The notes: a model not told the origin generated them from the letters alone. Positions 43,364 through 56,300 are shown, counted from the first letter of the stretch. The stretch: 64,000 bases of DNA from Thalassovita sp. (GCF_963691685.1 NZ_OY829290.1:2480001-2544000); one strand, 5' to 3'. Numbers and translations: made by a program.

Positions 43364-45477
43364 AGGCGCGTCACCCTGAGGAACAGGCGTTCGACATGGA
43401 ACAACAGCTGACTGAAGGCGCTGGCCTGTCCCAGATCCACCCGCGCCTCAACCCGGGCGCCGGCCCAATTGCTCAGATCGCCCTCGGGGGCGGCCCATAG
43501 GATCAACCGTGAATCCAAGGCCATACCGGGGCGGTCAGCCTGTTCCGGCACCGGCCCACCGGTGGAGACCAGCAGTTCGGGCGGCACCTGCTGGCCGATA
43601 TCAACCACCCGCGCCCGATCCACCGGGCGGCGGATTTCCTGCCCATTGGGCAGCAGCATCACCAGCTGCGCCTCAGCCGTGATCCGACCGGAAAAAGCGG
43701 CGGGAAAGGCGGCGGAAATCTGCAACGCCTCGGGCGCAATCACATAGCCCAGCCGGTCACCACGATAGACATAGCTGCCCGCGGGTGGCGGCTGGCCACC
43801 CTGCCAACTGATCCTACCATCCAGCGGCGCCGGGATCGACAGAGCCGCCTCTTGCACACGGGCCTGCTGCAGCGCGGTGAGCGCAACCTCACGTTCGCGT
43901 TCCAGCCTTAGGCGCTGCGCCACATCTGCGCCGCTGCGCGACAGCTCATCCTCCAGTGCGGTCAGGTTGATCTCCAACGCCTGGCGCCGGGCGGTCTGGG
44001 CCGGGTTCTGAAGGCGCGTCACCTCTTGCCCCGCCACGGCCGTTGCACCATCAACCAACAGGTCCCGCCCGATCACGCCCGAGGTTGCGGCGGTGATCTC
44101 AGCCCCCGGCAAGGGCACAATCCGCCCCTGCCCCTTGGCCGAAAACGGCAATGGCACCAGCGTCAGCGCGGCACTGATCCCGCCAAGGAAAAGCGCCTGA
44201 CGGATCCAGCCGCTGCGGGTGCGGTTTTGCGCTTTGGCCATGCGATGCCCCTTGCGAAACAGTTTGGCCAGCGGCCAGATCAGGCTCATCCCGATGGCCC
44301 AGATCGCCAGCAGAACGCCAAAAACAAAAAACCAGCCTGAGATCATATAGGCGATGGTCAGGGTCAGCAGCAGCCGGTAGCCCAGCGACAGGATCCCATA
44401 GGTGCCCAGGATACCGGCCTCCCCCGGGCGCAGGTTCAATTCGGGGCGCAGCCCGGCCACCCGGCTGAGGTAGAGATCCTGCAGGTACTCCCCCGCGCGT
44501 TTGGCCAGGTTGGGCATCTCCAGCCAGTCCGACAGCACAAAATAAGCGTCAAATTTCAGCAGCGGATTGCCGTTGAACAACAGCGTGGACACCGATCCGA
44601 TCAAGACGAAGTTAAACAGCACCGCCCGTTCCACCCCCGGCTCAACCTGCAGCCAGAGGATCAGCGCGATCGATGAGATCAGCATCTCAGACAGAATGCC
44701 CGCTGCGCCCACCAGCATACGCGCGCGTTTGTCCGGCAGGGCGCTGGCGTCTGAGGCCTCCACATAGGGTACCGGGAAAAACAGCAGCAGCATCACGCCA
44801 AATTCCCGCACCTGACCGCCGAAACGATGCAGCGCGTAGCAATGAGACAGTTCATGCAGCAGTTTCATCACCGGATAGGCCAGCGCCAGCATCAACAGGC
44901 CACTTTGCGACAGCAGCGTTTGATCCGCCGCCGCTGTGACCTCGCCCCAATTGAGCAGGGCCAGCGTCAACGCCAACAGGAAGGTCGCCAGAACCAAAAC
45001 CCCGCCGAAGCGGCTGAACAAGGGGCGCACCAGCGGGTAACTCAAGCGCACCAGCCAGCGGGGGTCACCCAGTTTTATCTTGATCGCCAAAGGACTTGCC
45101 AGACGTTGTTCAATCGACTGGGCGCGCCGTTTATGGCCGCGCTCGCTCAGCAGCACCGGATCTAACGCGTGATCAGACAGGATCAGCCCGGCGCCCACCA
45201 GCTGCATCACCCAGTCCACCAACTCCCCCTGCGAGGGCGCAATTGCCGGGCGGCGCATCAGCCGGTCCCAGATCTCATTCATCGTCAGGCGCCCGTCAAA
45301 CAGCCGCCACAGATCCTGCGCCCTCTCGCTCAGCCGCAGGTGATGGCCGGTGATCCGATCCGACAGCACCACAAAGGCCTCACCGCGAAACATCTGGTGG
45401 CTGGTTTCAATGGCGGCGCGGCGGCGAAACCGCTGATCGCCCAAGAGGTGCCAATCCGGGTGGCGCAGGCTGCTCAT
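43360..45477 (-). CDS. PqqD-like / M50 metalloprotease / HlyD fusion protein
   Basis: A 705-residue membrane protein with three parts. An N-terminal winged-helix segment (about 30-100; LRLSERAQDLWRLFDG, MNEIWDRL and a hydrophobic end) resembles PqqD/RRE peptide-binding domains. A multi-span M50 site-2-protease core follows, with HELSH at 208-212 and NPLLKFDAY (D310). From about 445 on there is a HlyD-like module: GRIVPLPGAEITAATSGVIGR, coiled coil, then SIPAPLDGRISWQG. The start at 45477 overlaps the preceding stop (ATGA). It may bind a leader of the adhesin and process or anchor it during export. Related fusions are known to me only as unassigned M50/HlyD proteins. Confidence 0.8.
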   Translation of the reverse strand: MSSLRHPDWHLLGDQRFRRRAAIETSHQMFRGEAFVVLSDRITGHHLRLSERAQDLWRLFDGRLTMNEIWDRLMRRPAIAPSQGELVDWVMQLVGAGLILSDHALDPVLLSERGHKRRAQSIEQRLASPLAIKIKLGDPRWLVRLSYPLVRPLFSRFGGVLVLATFLLALTLALLNWGEVTAAADQTLLSQSGLLMLALAYPVMKLLHELSHCYALHRFGGQVREFGVMLLLFFPVPYVEASDASALPDKRARMLVGAAGILSEMLISSIALILWLQVEPGVERAVLFNFVLIGSVSTLLFNGNPLLKFDAYFVLSDWLEMPNLAKRAGEYLQDLYLSRVAGLRPELNLRPGEAGILGTYGILSLGYRLLLTLTIAYMISGWFFVFGVLLAIWAIGMSLIWPLAKLFRKGHRMAKAQNRTRSGWIRQALFLGGISAALTLVPLPFSAKGQGRIVPLPGAEITAATSGVIGRDLLVDGATAVAGQEVTRLQNPAQTARRQALEINLTALEDELSRSGADVAQRLRLEREREVALTALQQARVQEAALSIPAPLDGRISWQGGQPPPAGSYVYRGDRLGYVIAPEALQISAAFPAAFSGRITAEAQLVMLLPNGQEIRRPVDRARVVDIGQQVPPELLVSTGGPVPEQADRPGMALDSRLILWAAPEGDLSNWAGARVEARVDLGQASAFSQLLFHVERLFLRVTRL

Positions 45478-47306
45478 AGCCCCCACCGCCACAGGCTGCG
45501 GCGCAGCCAGCGCAGCGACCCACGCAGGTAGGCCTGCAGCATCGTCGTCTCACCGGCGTCAACCCGCACAACGCCGCGCATCCCGTCCAGCAATGTGACA
45601 TCCGGCAGCTGATCCAGCCGCATCCACGCAGCGAAGGTGTTGCGCCCATCGCGCAGTTGCGGATCGGTGGTGATGCCGTCGAGCGTTACCGCGATCGGCA
45701 TGGCGGGATAGGCGGTCAGCAAAAGCGTGCCCTGATCGCCGGGGCTAAGGTCGGCAATCCAATCCTCATCGACAAAGACCAACAGGCGGAACCTGTCGGT
45801 GGCGGCCAGTTCCAACAGCGCCTCGCCCAGACGCACCCGCCCGCCAACGCGCCGCCAGGCGTCACCGCCGACCACGGCGCTGGTCGCCTCCGCCGTGAAG
45901 CGGGCCTGTTGCAATTGCTGTTCAGCCAGATCCAGCTGCACCCGCACCTGCCGCGCCTGCGCTTCAAGGGATTGCACCCGCGCGGTATCACGCTGCGCCC
46001 GGGCCGTTTGGATCTCGGAGGAGATCTCCCCCAGTTGCGAGGTGATCTGCGCCACCTGCAGAACCAGATCGCTGTCTTCCATCGCCACGATCAAAGATCC
46101 CGGCGCGATCACATCACCCAGCTGATAAGGCGCTTCGGAGAGGAAACCATCAAAGGGGGCGGAAATCACCCGCCGGTCCTGTGCCTCAATCCGGGCGCTG
46201 AAATCCGGTTCATACCGGGTGGGCCATTGCGACAACACGCCAACTGTCAGGGCGAGAAGGACGCAGAAAAGTTTGATCTTCCATGCCGTTAGACCAAAGA
46301 CCTTGCGTAGCAGCGCAAAACACCAATTGCCCAAACGCCGCAGGATCGATGGGTAGGCCCGCCCCTGAATGGCCAGTGTTTCGCCTAAGACACGCGCCAG
46401 CAGGTCCACCGCTTCGGGGTGCAGATCACCGGCGGTGCTGCCCTCGGCCCAGACGGCCACCACAACGGCTGCGGCCTCATCCCCTTCGTAAACCGGCATC
46501 GCCACGCCGCGCGCGCCGCCCAGGGCCGCAACCCGCGCCAGCTCCTCCTCGGCGGCGGATTGTGTGGCGGGATCGGGCAGATCCGCCTCCTCAGGGCGCA
46601 GCTGGTCCGGGTCAGGTGTTTTTTCCGCAGCGATTAGCAGGGGCGTGCGCGCCTCAACCGCGTGATCGGCAAGGGCCTCAACCTGACTGCGGGCTTCGCT
46701 GTTGCGCTCCACCAGCCCACCACCGGACAGCGCCAGCAGCTTTGGCCGCCCGGCTTTCATCCAAGTGACCGCGATCAGATCGGGGCTGAGCGCACGTTCC
46801 AGACGGGCAATCCATTGATCGGCCAATTGGCGACGGCTGCGGGCACTGGCGGCATCCAGCAGGACCTGCGCGCCAATTTCGGTTCCAAGTGCAATATCTT
46901 CAACCTGATCGGACCGGTCACTGAGCGCGGCCAGCATCAGCCAGCCGACCTTGGCCTCGACCTGTGCCAGCTGCCCTTGCAGCTCAGCCGGCCCCAGCCC
47001 CTCAAGCCGCAACAGCACCACCAGATCAAGCCCCGGTGCGCCCAGCATATAGCTGGCCAGCCACGCCGCCGCTGCATCCCCGGTGCCCTCTGCATCCTCA
47101 ATGGCGGCAACAGATCCGCCGCCGTCCGGCGCAAAGCGTTCCAGCACCGGCTCCGCCGCGTCGATATCGCATTTGCCCAGCCGGGCGGCCTCTTGCCAGG
47201 GGCCGTCTTCACGCAGGAAAGCATGGATGCCTTTAAGGCCTGAGATGCCCGCCAAATGATGTGCTAACGCTTTCTGGAAAAGCGGAAACGTCTGTTCAGA
47301 GGGCAT
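45474..47306 (-). CDS. GAF-like domain / HlyD adaptor fusion
   Basis: A 610-residue protein: a cytoplasmic N-terminal half (1-330) with a GAF-like region (about 175-325; PDLIAVTWMKAGRPKLLALSGG, ARGVAMPVYEGDEAAAVVVAVW). One membrane span follows near 340-360 (IKLFCVLLALTVGVLSQWP), then a periplasmic HlyD module with RVISAPFDGFLSEAPYQLGDVI and a long coiled-coil. The cytoplasmic domain could sense a ligand or contact the SecA-like motor. It begins five bases after the adhesin stop and overlaps the next gene by four. Both this and the next gene end in HlyD modules. Confidence 0.8.
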   Translation of the reverse strand: MPSEQTFPLFQKALAHHLAGISGLKGIHAFLREDGPWQEAARLGKCDIDAAEPVLERFAPDGGGSVAAIEDAEGTGDAAAAWLASYMLGAPGLDLVVLLRLEGLGPAELQGQLAQVEAKVGWLMLAALSDRSDQVEDIALGTEIGAQVLLDAASARSRRQLADQWIARLERALSPDLIAVTWMKAGRPKLLALSGGGLVERNSEARSQVEALADHAVEARTPLLIAAEKTPDPDQLRPEEADLPDPATQSAAEEELARVAALGGARGVAMPVYEGDEAAAVVVAVWAEGSTAGDLHPEAVDLLARVLGETLAIQGRAYPSILRRLGNWCFALLRKVFGLTAWKIKLFCVLLALTVGVLSQWPTRYEPDFSARIEAQDRRVISAPFDGFLSEAPYQLGDVIAPGSLIVAMEDSDLVLQVAQITSQLGEISSEIQTARAQRDTARVQSLEAQARQVRVQLDLAEQQLQQARFTAEATSAVVGGDAWRRVGGRVRLGEALLELAATDRFRLLVFVDEDWIADLSPGDQGTLLLTAYPAMPIAVTLDGITTDPQLRDGRNTFAAWMRLDQLPDVTLLDGMRGVVRVDAGETTMLQAYLRGSLRWLRRSLWRWGL

Positions 47307-47311
47307 TCATT

Positions 47312-50300
47312 CTATCCGTTGGAAACCGTGTCGGATGACCCTAGCCGCCAGCCCGCCATTCGCCAACCACCCTGCGGCGCCGCCGCGGCGGTTTCTGTCG
47401 CCTCAGGCGTCACACCAAAGAGGTTCTGCGCCTCTTCCGGGTTTGGCAGACTGGGTTCAACGACATTGGGGTCGGCAGGCTGCGCTGCGGGTTCCGCCGG
47501 GGCGTCGCCTTCTTGCTCCAGCACCGCCGGGTCAACGCCGAAGGTGGCCAGAATTTCAGGTGTCAGCATCCGGAAGCCCTGCAGCCCCGCAACCTCAGAC
47601 GCGGCCTGTTCAGACAGCAGCCCCTCCATCATCGCGCCGGTCAGCATATCCTCCAGCAGGAAGATCAGATCCATCCGGTCGGTGATCGAAATGCGCACAT
47701 CGTCGGGCAGGCCAAAGTCAACGTTCACCCCTTCGGGCGGGCCGACAATGGCGCTGGCCTCAGAGGCGAAGTTCACCCCAAGGGTGATTTGCACCAGCAG
47801 GTCCAGATCCTTCACCGCCGGGGTCAGGAAGGAGGTGATGGTTTCCTCACCCGTCTGATCCTTTTCAAAGCGCACGCGCAGGAATTCACCTGCCACCACA
47901 TCGGTTCCGATGCTCATTGAGAAGGTATCGTTGCCAATGCCCCCGATCATGAAATCGCGGCCGATATCAGGATCCGCCAGCGTATCGCCGATCAGCACGT
48001 CATCGCCGCCTTCGGTGATGTCCTTGCTTTCAAAGGTCCACTGTCCGGTGGCTAGCGGCAATTCGCGTGTCAGCAGCCCGTGATCGCCCTGCATCAGGTC
48101 ATCACCGGCATTGCCCGTCAGGCTGTCCGCGCCGGCGCCGCCAAACTGCACGTCGCGACCTGCGCCGCCGATGATGGTGTCATCACCGCCAAGTGTGGGC
48201 TGCGCTGTGTCGATCTGCACGGCCACACCGGTGCTGGCGCTGGCCTCAATCCGACCGGCATCGCCCAGCACGATGTTCAGACCGTCATCTGACAATGCGC
48301 TGTCGGCACCTTCGCCCAGGATCACCCAGTCATCGCCAATCCCGGTGGAGACCACGTCGTCGCCACCATAGGCGGGATCCTCAATCTCAACCGTGAAGAC
48401 CGCGCGCACCCCATCGCTGAAGGTCAGGCTGCCCTGATCGCCGGCAATCACATCATCGCCATCGGCCGAGGTGATGGTATCGCCATTGCTGCCGCCAAAC
48501 AGGTAGGCCGACCCGTTGCCAGCCGTGATCACATCGCCGCCGCCATGGGCGGTGTCCGTGGTCTGCATCTCACTCAGCGCTTGGGTGGTTGGGTCGATTA
48601 CGATCTCCCCATTGTCGCCCAGAACCGCGCCGCCACCGGTGCCGATTGACAGGGTGTCACCGCCCTGCCCGCCGATCACCAGATCAAAGCCATCGGTCAG
48701 GGTCACCGTGTCAGCACCGCCCTCATCCGCCCGGGCCGAGGTGACGCGGGTCAGGCTGGCAGTGTCAAAGGCCCGGTTGGTGCCAGCGATCTGCTCGATG
48801 ACGCCAAAGTCCGTCACGATCACATTGTTGCCGCTGCCGGTGATCTGGTCGGCACCCGCGGTCAGCGCATCGCCGGTCAGCGCGTTGAACCCAGCCGCGG
48901 TTGGATCCTGCGACAGGGCGATGGAAATCAGCTGTGGTTGCAGCTCTTTGCGCACCGATTGATCGATGTTCAGACCATTGTCGCCATAGACATGATCGTT
49001 GCCAGCCAGCGCATGGATCACGTCATTGCCGGACCCGCCCAGCAGGTGGTCATTGAAGTTGGTCCCGGTGATCACATCGTTGCCCACCCCGCCATAGACC
49101 ATGACAAAGCCATTGGCGCCGCTGACATCAATCACATCATCACCACCAGCCGCAAACTGACGGCCGGTACCATCTACCGCATCCGAGCGGCTGTTGTAGC
49201 GCTGCCCGTCCTGCGTGGTGTCCCCAAAGACGGCCAGCGTCCGGCTGTCGCCGCCGACATTGGCACTGCCATCGGCACCGGTCACGGTGATGGTGTCACC
49301 TCCGCCGCCGCCGTGAACCACGGTCAGGGCGTTTTCGGCGGTGCTCTCAATTTCTAGCGTGTCGGCGTTTGAGCCCAGCAGCAGTTCCACCACTTCCATC
49401 TGGTGGTAGTTGATGCCGGCACGGTAGGTGACCAGATCCGGCACCGCGGTGGTGCCGTTGTTCAACACCAGATCCGTCGCGCCCAGACCAAAGCCTGAGA
49501 TGTTGTCTTCGCTCAAAGTGCCGGACTGAACCGCAGCGCTGCCATCGTTGAAGACAACCAGACGGTCGGTCTGCTCATCCTCATTCACCAGCTCCTCAAC
49601 CTGTGGCAGATCGGCGTTTGTTTCCGTCGGCAATGTCTTGGCAATGGCGATGGTCCGGTCCGCGCCGTTGCCAACCCCGCCAAAGACCGTCAGCGGCCCC
49701 TGCACGCCGGCAATGATGTGATCCTGCACGCCTGGTTTCACCGTAGGCTGCGGTTCGCTTGGCGGTGTGCTCGAGGCGGCCAGCCAGATGGTGACCGGTG
49801 TGTTCCAATCGGCCGCGGTGAAGGTCACCGTTTTGGCCGCATCATCCCAGCGGCTGTCCAAGGAACTGGCCACCGTGCTGCCATCGCTGAGGACCGAGAC
49901 CACCACATCCGCAGTGGGCGCCTTGGAGAGCTGCAGCGTGTAGCTGTCGGGCGCGCTTTGGGTGACGATGGTATCGCCATTGGTTTCGCTGACGATCACC
50001 TCACCCTTGTCATTGTCCAGAATGCGCACATCCACCTCAGCACCACCGGATTGGTCATCCCAGCTGGCCTGCGTGGTGTCCGCGCTGTCCAGAGTCACCG
50101 AAAGGGTCTGGCGTTCGCGGTTTTCAACAATGGCGTCATCCACCGCCGTCACAGTGACCGAAATCCCCGCGGCGTAATTGGCCTGGGTGAAGCGCAGGTG
50201 CAGCATCCCATCGGCCATATAGGCGTTGGCATCCGCACTGGTGACTGTGAAGTCATTGCCGGGATAACTCACCTCATAAACCACATCTTCGCCGGGCTCA

Positions 50301-53300
50301 GGTGCGCGTGACAGGCGCAGCGTCAGATCCTGGCCCAGACCGCCTTCGGTCACATCGATGCTGGCCGGATCGCCATCCACCAGTACCCCGTAGGCGTCAT
50401 TGTCAAAGACGGTGATTTCCGTGTTATTGACCTTGGCCTCATTGATCCGGGTCTGCTCGGTCGCATCACCGGCAGCCGCGGCGCTGGCCTGATGGCTGAT
50501 CACCACAGTGCGCGATCCTTCAGCGGCGTCATCTTCAGGCGCCTGCACATAGACCCGCTGCCAGGCGGTGGAATTGGTGAAGGTCAGCACGGTCGCTGAC
50601 TGATATTCACCGCGCGAGGTGGTGGACACCAGGGCCGAGTTGGCCTTGACCGCGCCCGGCAGATTGCGATCCTGCCCCGAAGACCGCGCCGCCGATACCG
50701 TCAGATAGGCCGTGGTGCTGAGCGCCGTGGTCATTCGGATATCGTAATAGCCAAAGGCCCCGCCCTCATCGAGGCTGGCCAGACCGCTGCTGTCGATCTC
50801 AAACAGGCCCGACTCCTCAGTGGCGACGTTCAGGCGCAAACCATCCACAAAGATCTCATTGAAGCTGGGATCCGTTGAAGCCACCGAATGGTTCACGACC
50901 CCGCTGGTGCCCTCAACCTCCAGCGACACGATGTCGGTGGTCACATCACCTGCAACGCTGATGTAGTCCGATCCCAGGCCGCCGATCACGGTCAGCGACA
51001 TGCCCGCCGCGGTGGATTGAACGTAGAAGGTATCATCGCCTTCAAGGCCATCAACCTCAGCCTTTTCAACACCTTCGAAGCTGATGTTCAGGCCCGCACC
51101 AAAAATGCCCTCATCCGTCAGCAGGAAGCTGTCATCCTGTTCGGTGCCCAACACAACGATCGAGTCGGTGCCCGCGCCGCCATCCAGTTTCAGCGGTGCG
51201 TTGAGGTTATAAAGGATGGTGTCATCCCCGACGCCACCAAAGGCTTCGGTGTCCCCGCCGCCCGCCAGCGTGGTGCCATCTGCGGCCAGAACAAAGGCGC
51301 GCACCACGAAGGTGTCATTGCCATCTTCGCCAAAGAGTTTGGTCAGGCCCTTGTTGGAATAGACGTTGAACGTGTCATGCCCAAGACCGCCAAAGACCGT
51401 CATCGGATGGCTATTGCCAACCGACAGGAAGCCCTGGGTGGTTTCATTGGTTTCGATCTCATCGCCTGCAGCCACATTCGGCGCCACACGGTCGGATCCG
51501 TACATCTGGCCGATCTGGAACAGGTCATCACCCGCACCACCGTCCAGCGTGATCATCGTGCCGCTGTCGTCGGAATAGAAGGCATCATTGCCGTCCAGGC
51601 TGTTCACCCGCACCCGGCCATTGACGTTGAAATCGCTGCCATTGCGGTTGCCCGCGTAGATGATGCGCTCGACCGGATCAAGCGTGTTGCCCGCGCCATC
51701 CTCATTCAGCAGCGCAATGAACTCCTTGCGCACCAGAATGGCATCGGCAGCCCCATCGCGTCCGTTAATGGTCAGGATATCCGCACCGTCATTGGGGGCG
51801 CCGCTGTCGGCCACGGTGATCACATTGCTGACCTCAGCGCTGTTGCGGTTGATCACCACCTCATCGGTGGCGCCCTGCCCGTCGATCACAAACTCATCCG
51901 CCGGATCCCGTTCCCCCAGCTCGGTGATCGTGATCGCATCCTGATTGGCGCCGGTCTGGATCAGCACATCGCCGCTGATCACGCCCGGCTGCACCAGTAC
52001 GCTGTCCTTGTCGAGGCCGGTGGTGACCGTGATCTGCTGCGCCGACAGCGCGCCAAAGATCTGCACCTCAGCCCCCGCATCCGCATCGCCGCTGGGCACA
52101 TCGGCCTGCAGGTCAATCGCGCCTGTGGCCGAAATCGAGCTGGCCGCGGTCTGGGTGAAATCATCGCCAACGGTCAGGGTCAGGTTGCGATCCGGCTGAC
52201 CGGCCTGCCCAACGGAGACGTTACCGGCAATCACCAGATCTTCATCAAGATCCGTGCTTTCACGCAAGGAGATCGCAACATCGCCCGCCGACCGCGCGGC
52301 AAACCCGCTGTAGTGGTTTTCATCAATGCGCAGCCCGCCGTCGATATCCTCGACAACAACACCGTCGGTGCCAATGTCAAAGGCCAGCCGGGTCGCGTCA
52401 ATTTCAACCGCATTGCCAACGGTGCCAAGACCCAGTGCGGCAACCCGCAGGTTTGTGGTTTCGATGTTCAGCGCGGTATCTGCATTGCCATCGGTGACAG
52501 CCCCCACCGCCTCAATATCGATCAGCTGCTGCGAGGTCATGCGATTGACCGCAACCGCGCCGGCTGAGCTGACCACGATATTGTTCACCGCCGTCGCCGT
52601 CAGCAAGCCGCCCGATGTCAGCGCAATGTCAAAGCGCACCAGCGGGCTGATCGCACCGATATCGCCCAGACGGGACTGCAGCGTGATGCCCGCCGCCGTC
52701 AGCGTCGCAGTGGCGCTGCCCAGCATCGAAGCTTCGCTGAGGATATCCGCGGCACCGGTGATGGTCAGATCACCTCCGAGCGAGAAGATATTGAAATCAT
52801 GCACAAAGAAGGTACCACCGACGGTGCCGATCAGACCTGCACCCAGATCAATCTCAATCCGTGCGCCAGAGGTGCCGAAACTGCCGGTGACATCCAGTTC
52901 CATCGCCGCAGCGGTGATATCTGCGCTGGGGTCGCCATCGTCATTGGCAAAATCGCTGACATTGCCGCCGACGTTCAGTTTCACAGTTCCGCCTGCGTCA
53001 ATGTCGCCAACAATCAGGTTCTGCGGCACGGTCAGTTCCAGATCTCCGCCGGTCAGGGCGCGCTGCACGTTCAGATCCCCGCCCAACTGTTCAATGCTGG
53101 CGTCACTGCCTGCCTGAAGCAGAAGAACTGCATCGTTCAACGTATTGATTGTGAAGGCTTGATCGCCGGTGCCGATCGCACCGTCTGCCACCAGACTGAT
53201 GTAATCACTTGCGGTCGCCGCAGCGGTGCCGCTGAGCGATGCGTCAATCAGTGAGCCGGTGGTCAGCAACCGCAGGAAGCCTCCGCTGTTGGCCTCACGA

Positions 53301-56300
53301 ATGTGCAGCTCAACCCCGTCATGACCAATGCCTGCAACCGAGGAAGAGGTCATCGTCAGATAGGTCGCCGCATTGAGCGCCGTGGCCCGGAGATTCACAT
53401 CCGCAAACGGCCGCGCCGAGACCCGCTGAACATCCCAGAGATCCGAAAAAATATCGCCATTTGAAACGGTTACAGTACCAACCTCAGGCACCTGTTTAAT
53501 TGTTGTCAGCTCACTCCAGCCGCTCGGCGGGTTGTCCCAGTCAATCGATTGCGGATCAATCGCCCCGGTGCCTGCACCGCTATATTGGAACAGACGATAG
53601 GTATGGGCAGTAGCATCAGCGCTGCCCGGCCAGGTGTTCCAGAGACCCAGAACCTGCCCATTGCTGAGGGTGACCGTCGGGCGGTTGCCATCGGTCATAT
53701 CAGAGAAGATCAGGTCCAGCTTGGTCCAGTTTGCGGTATCCGCCTCCAGCGCGCCACGTTCAGGGGCATCGGCCAGAACCGTCTCACCGCCTGTGCGCAC
53801 ATAGATCTGATGAACCACATCCACGATGTCCTGCACCTGCAGCGCCCGGCGCAGGTTCTGCGCGTCCAGACGGGCCTGATTTTCGGCATCCGACAGTGTG
53901 GCATCCAGCTCAATCGGGGCAGTGAAATCAATATCCTTGGGTTCCGTCAGGGTACCGATCTGCCCCTCACCGGCGTCTGTGCCGGCCGCCACCAAGAAGA
54001 CCTCAGGCGCAATGATATTGGCGTTTTCTGCCGCCGCCGTTGCCGCGCCTGAGATCGATCCGACCTCCAACAGCGGGTAGAGAGCCTTGGCCACGGCTGC
54101 GGGCAAGGTCTGGTTCAGGCTGGTCATGCTGGCCAGTTCGGCGTCAATTGCCGCCTCACGGGCGGCCCCTTCCAGATAGAGGCTTTCGACATAGCTGGCC
54201 TTGGGCCCGGTCGCATCGCGATTGGCCTCATGCAGCACGCCGTAGGTGTAGGTCAGATCCGCCTCAATCGCGGTGCGGGCCGCCGCGCCGTCAAATCCGC
54301 TGACCAGCGCATCAAAATTGCCCAGCTCCATATCATCAGCGACCTGCGCCGTGGTGCCGCGGGTCAGAAATTGCGACCAGACGTCCAGATACTGGCCACC
54401 GCTGTCTTTGCCACCCTCGGCCTGCGCGCCAAGACGCACAACATCGATGTAATCCTGCAACCGGGTGTTTTCTGCCGCCCAGAGCGCATCATGCAGCACG
54501 GCCATCTCAGCCTCGGCAGCGGCGATTTCAACCGCTGTGGCACCACCGGTTGTCAGATCCGCGATATAGGTCTGATAGGCGGCGTTGCTTGCCAGATCCG
54601 GCTGGCTGGCCGCATCGGTGTGGATCGTCTCCACATAGATCCGCGCCGCGCTACTGGCGCCCACGTCCCGCCCTGCCAGGACGGTGTGAATGCCACTGTA
54701 AGTGTCGGCGAAATCACCGGCAAACTGGCTGAGCAGCTGATCATCCGCCAGCGCCTGGAAGGTGCTCATCTGATCCAGTGCCACGCTTTCTCTGGCGCTC
54801 CAGATCAGGGCGAAGTAGCGGTTGTAGCTGTCGCTGTTGCGGAAGCCCTGATCGTATTCCACCGCGTGCAGCGCATCAAAGCGCGCCAGCTGCTGTGCCC
54901 GCGCCTGCGCCTCGGTCATGCCGGGGTTGGCGGCGACGGTGTTGGTGACCAGCGTGTTGAAGGCCGCCACATTGTTCAGATCCGGATCCACCGGGCCAGA
55001 CCCCGCCGGGGTGCGGATCAGGTTCCAGTATTCCACATACAGCTGGTAGTCCGCGACCACCTGGTTATCCAACTGGTTGCCCGCGATTGTCCGGTTGCCA
55101 TCGGTCAGACCCAGACGCGCCTGATAGGCCGCAAGCCGCGCATTTGTCAGCGCACCGTCGGTTTCAAAGTTATAATCCAGGATTGAGCCATCCAGCGCCG
55201 TCAGACGCAGAATGCCCGTCAGAGTGCCGGCTGAGATTGGGCCCGGATCATCCTCCCGCAGGAAATCAGTGCGGATCTCTTCGGGTTGGACCAGATGCAG
55301 ATCGCCAGCCACCTCAACCACGTTCATCCCCAGCGCTGCCGCACCGGCAAACCCGCCGTCCACCACCAGATGGTTGGTGTCGATCAGCATGGCCTGCGCT
55401 TCGGTGCCTACAACGGACTGGCTGGATTGCAGCTCAATCCGGTCGGCCGTGATATGGGCGCTGGTGTCGCCTGCGGCCTTAGCCTCAGCAAAGATACCCT
55501 GCGGCGCGTTGATCGCCACGGTGCCGCTGCCGGTGGACAGCTCCTTGATGATGACGGAACCTTTGTCGTTGGTGTTGGAGCCCAAGCCGATCAGAATATC
55601 GCCCGAGCTGACCTGAATATCGAGCACCTGCACATCGGTGGGCACAGCCACCGAACTGGCCGCCGCACTGCTGAAGGCCGCCGGGGCCGCGGTGTTGACC
55701 AAATTGATTAGCACGAAGTCGACGGTGCCATTGGTGCGGATCGCCTGCAGCTTGCCGCTGATCGAGACATTTTTGGTCGCGCTGACACCGCCACCATTGG
55801 CGCCAAAGGCCTTGGACGGGGTGGCAAAGTTGTTGTTGATCGACACTTCGGCATGGGCGGCGGTGCGGATGTCACCTGACAGGATCACATCGCCGACGCT
55901 TTCGATCAGCACCGTTGGGGTGGCGCTGCTTTCCAGGAAGCCGATTTCGATCGCGTGGTTGGCGCGCAGACCGATATCCCAGTACTTCTTCAGGCCTTCG
56001 GTGGTTGTCGTTTCATTATAGACGGTCTTTTTCTTCATATAACCGCCACCTTCGGACCAGCGGCGGTGCGTCTGGTCGAAGTTTTTGAAGTCAGACAGGT
56101 ATTCCCCGGTGTCGCGGTTGGTTTCGTCAAAATCCTCGCCGGTGACAGCGTTGAAATCGCCGGTGTAGATCGCCTTGAGGCTACCATCGGCCTCAAAAAG
56201 TTCACTCAGCTCAATTTCCAGCGTCGCAGCCGCATCCGACGGGTTGTAACGGTAATAATCCGTCATGTCGGTGCTGCCGGAGGTGTAATCGTGACGGATC

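Noticed and set aside
50888..52567. 559-codon plus-strand frame inside the adhesin gene, and many shorter ones up to 64000
   Set aside because: They mirror the repetitive G+C-rich adhesin frame, have no family likeness and no consistent ribosome sites.
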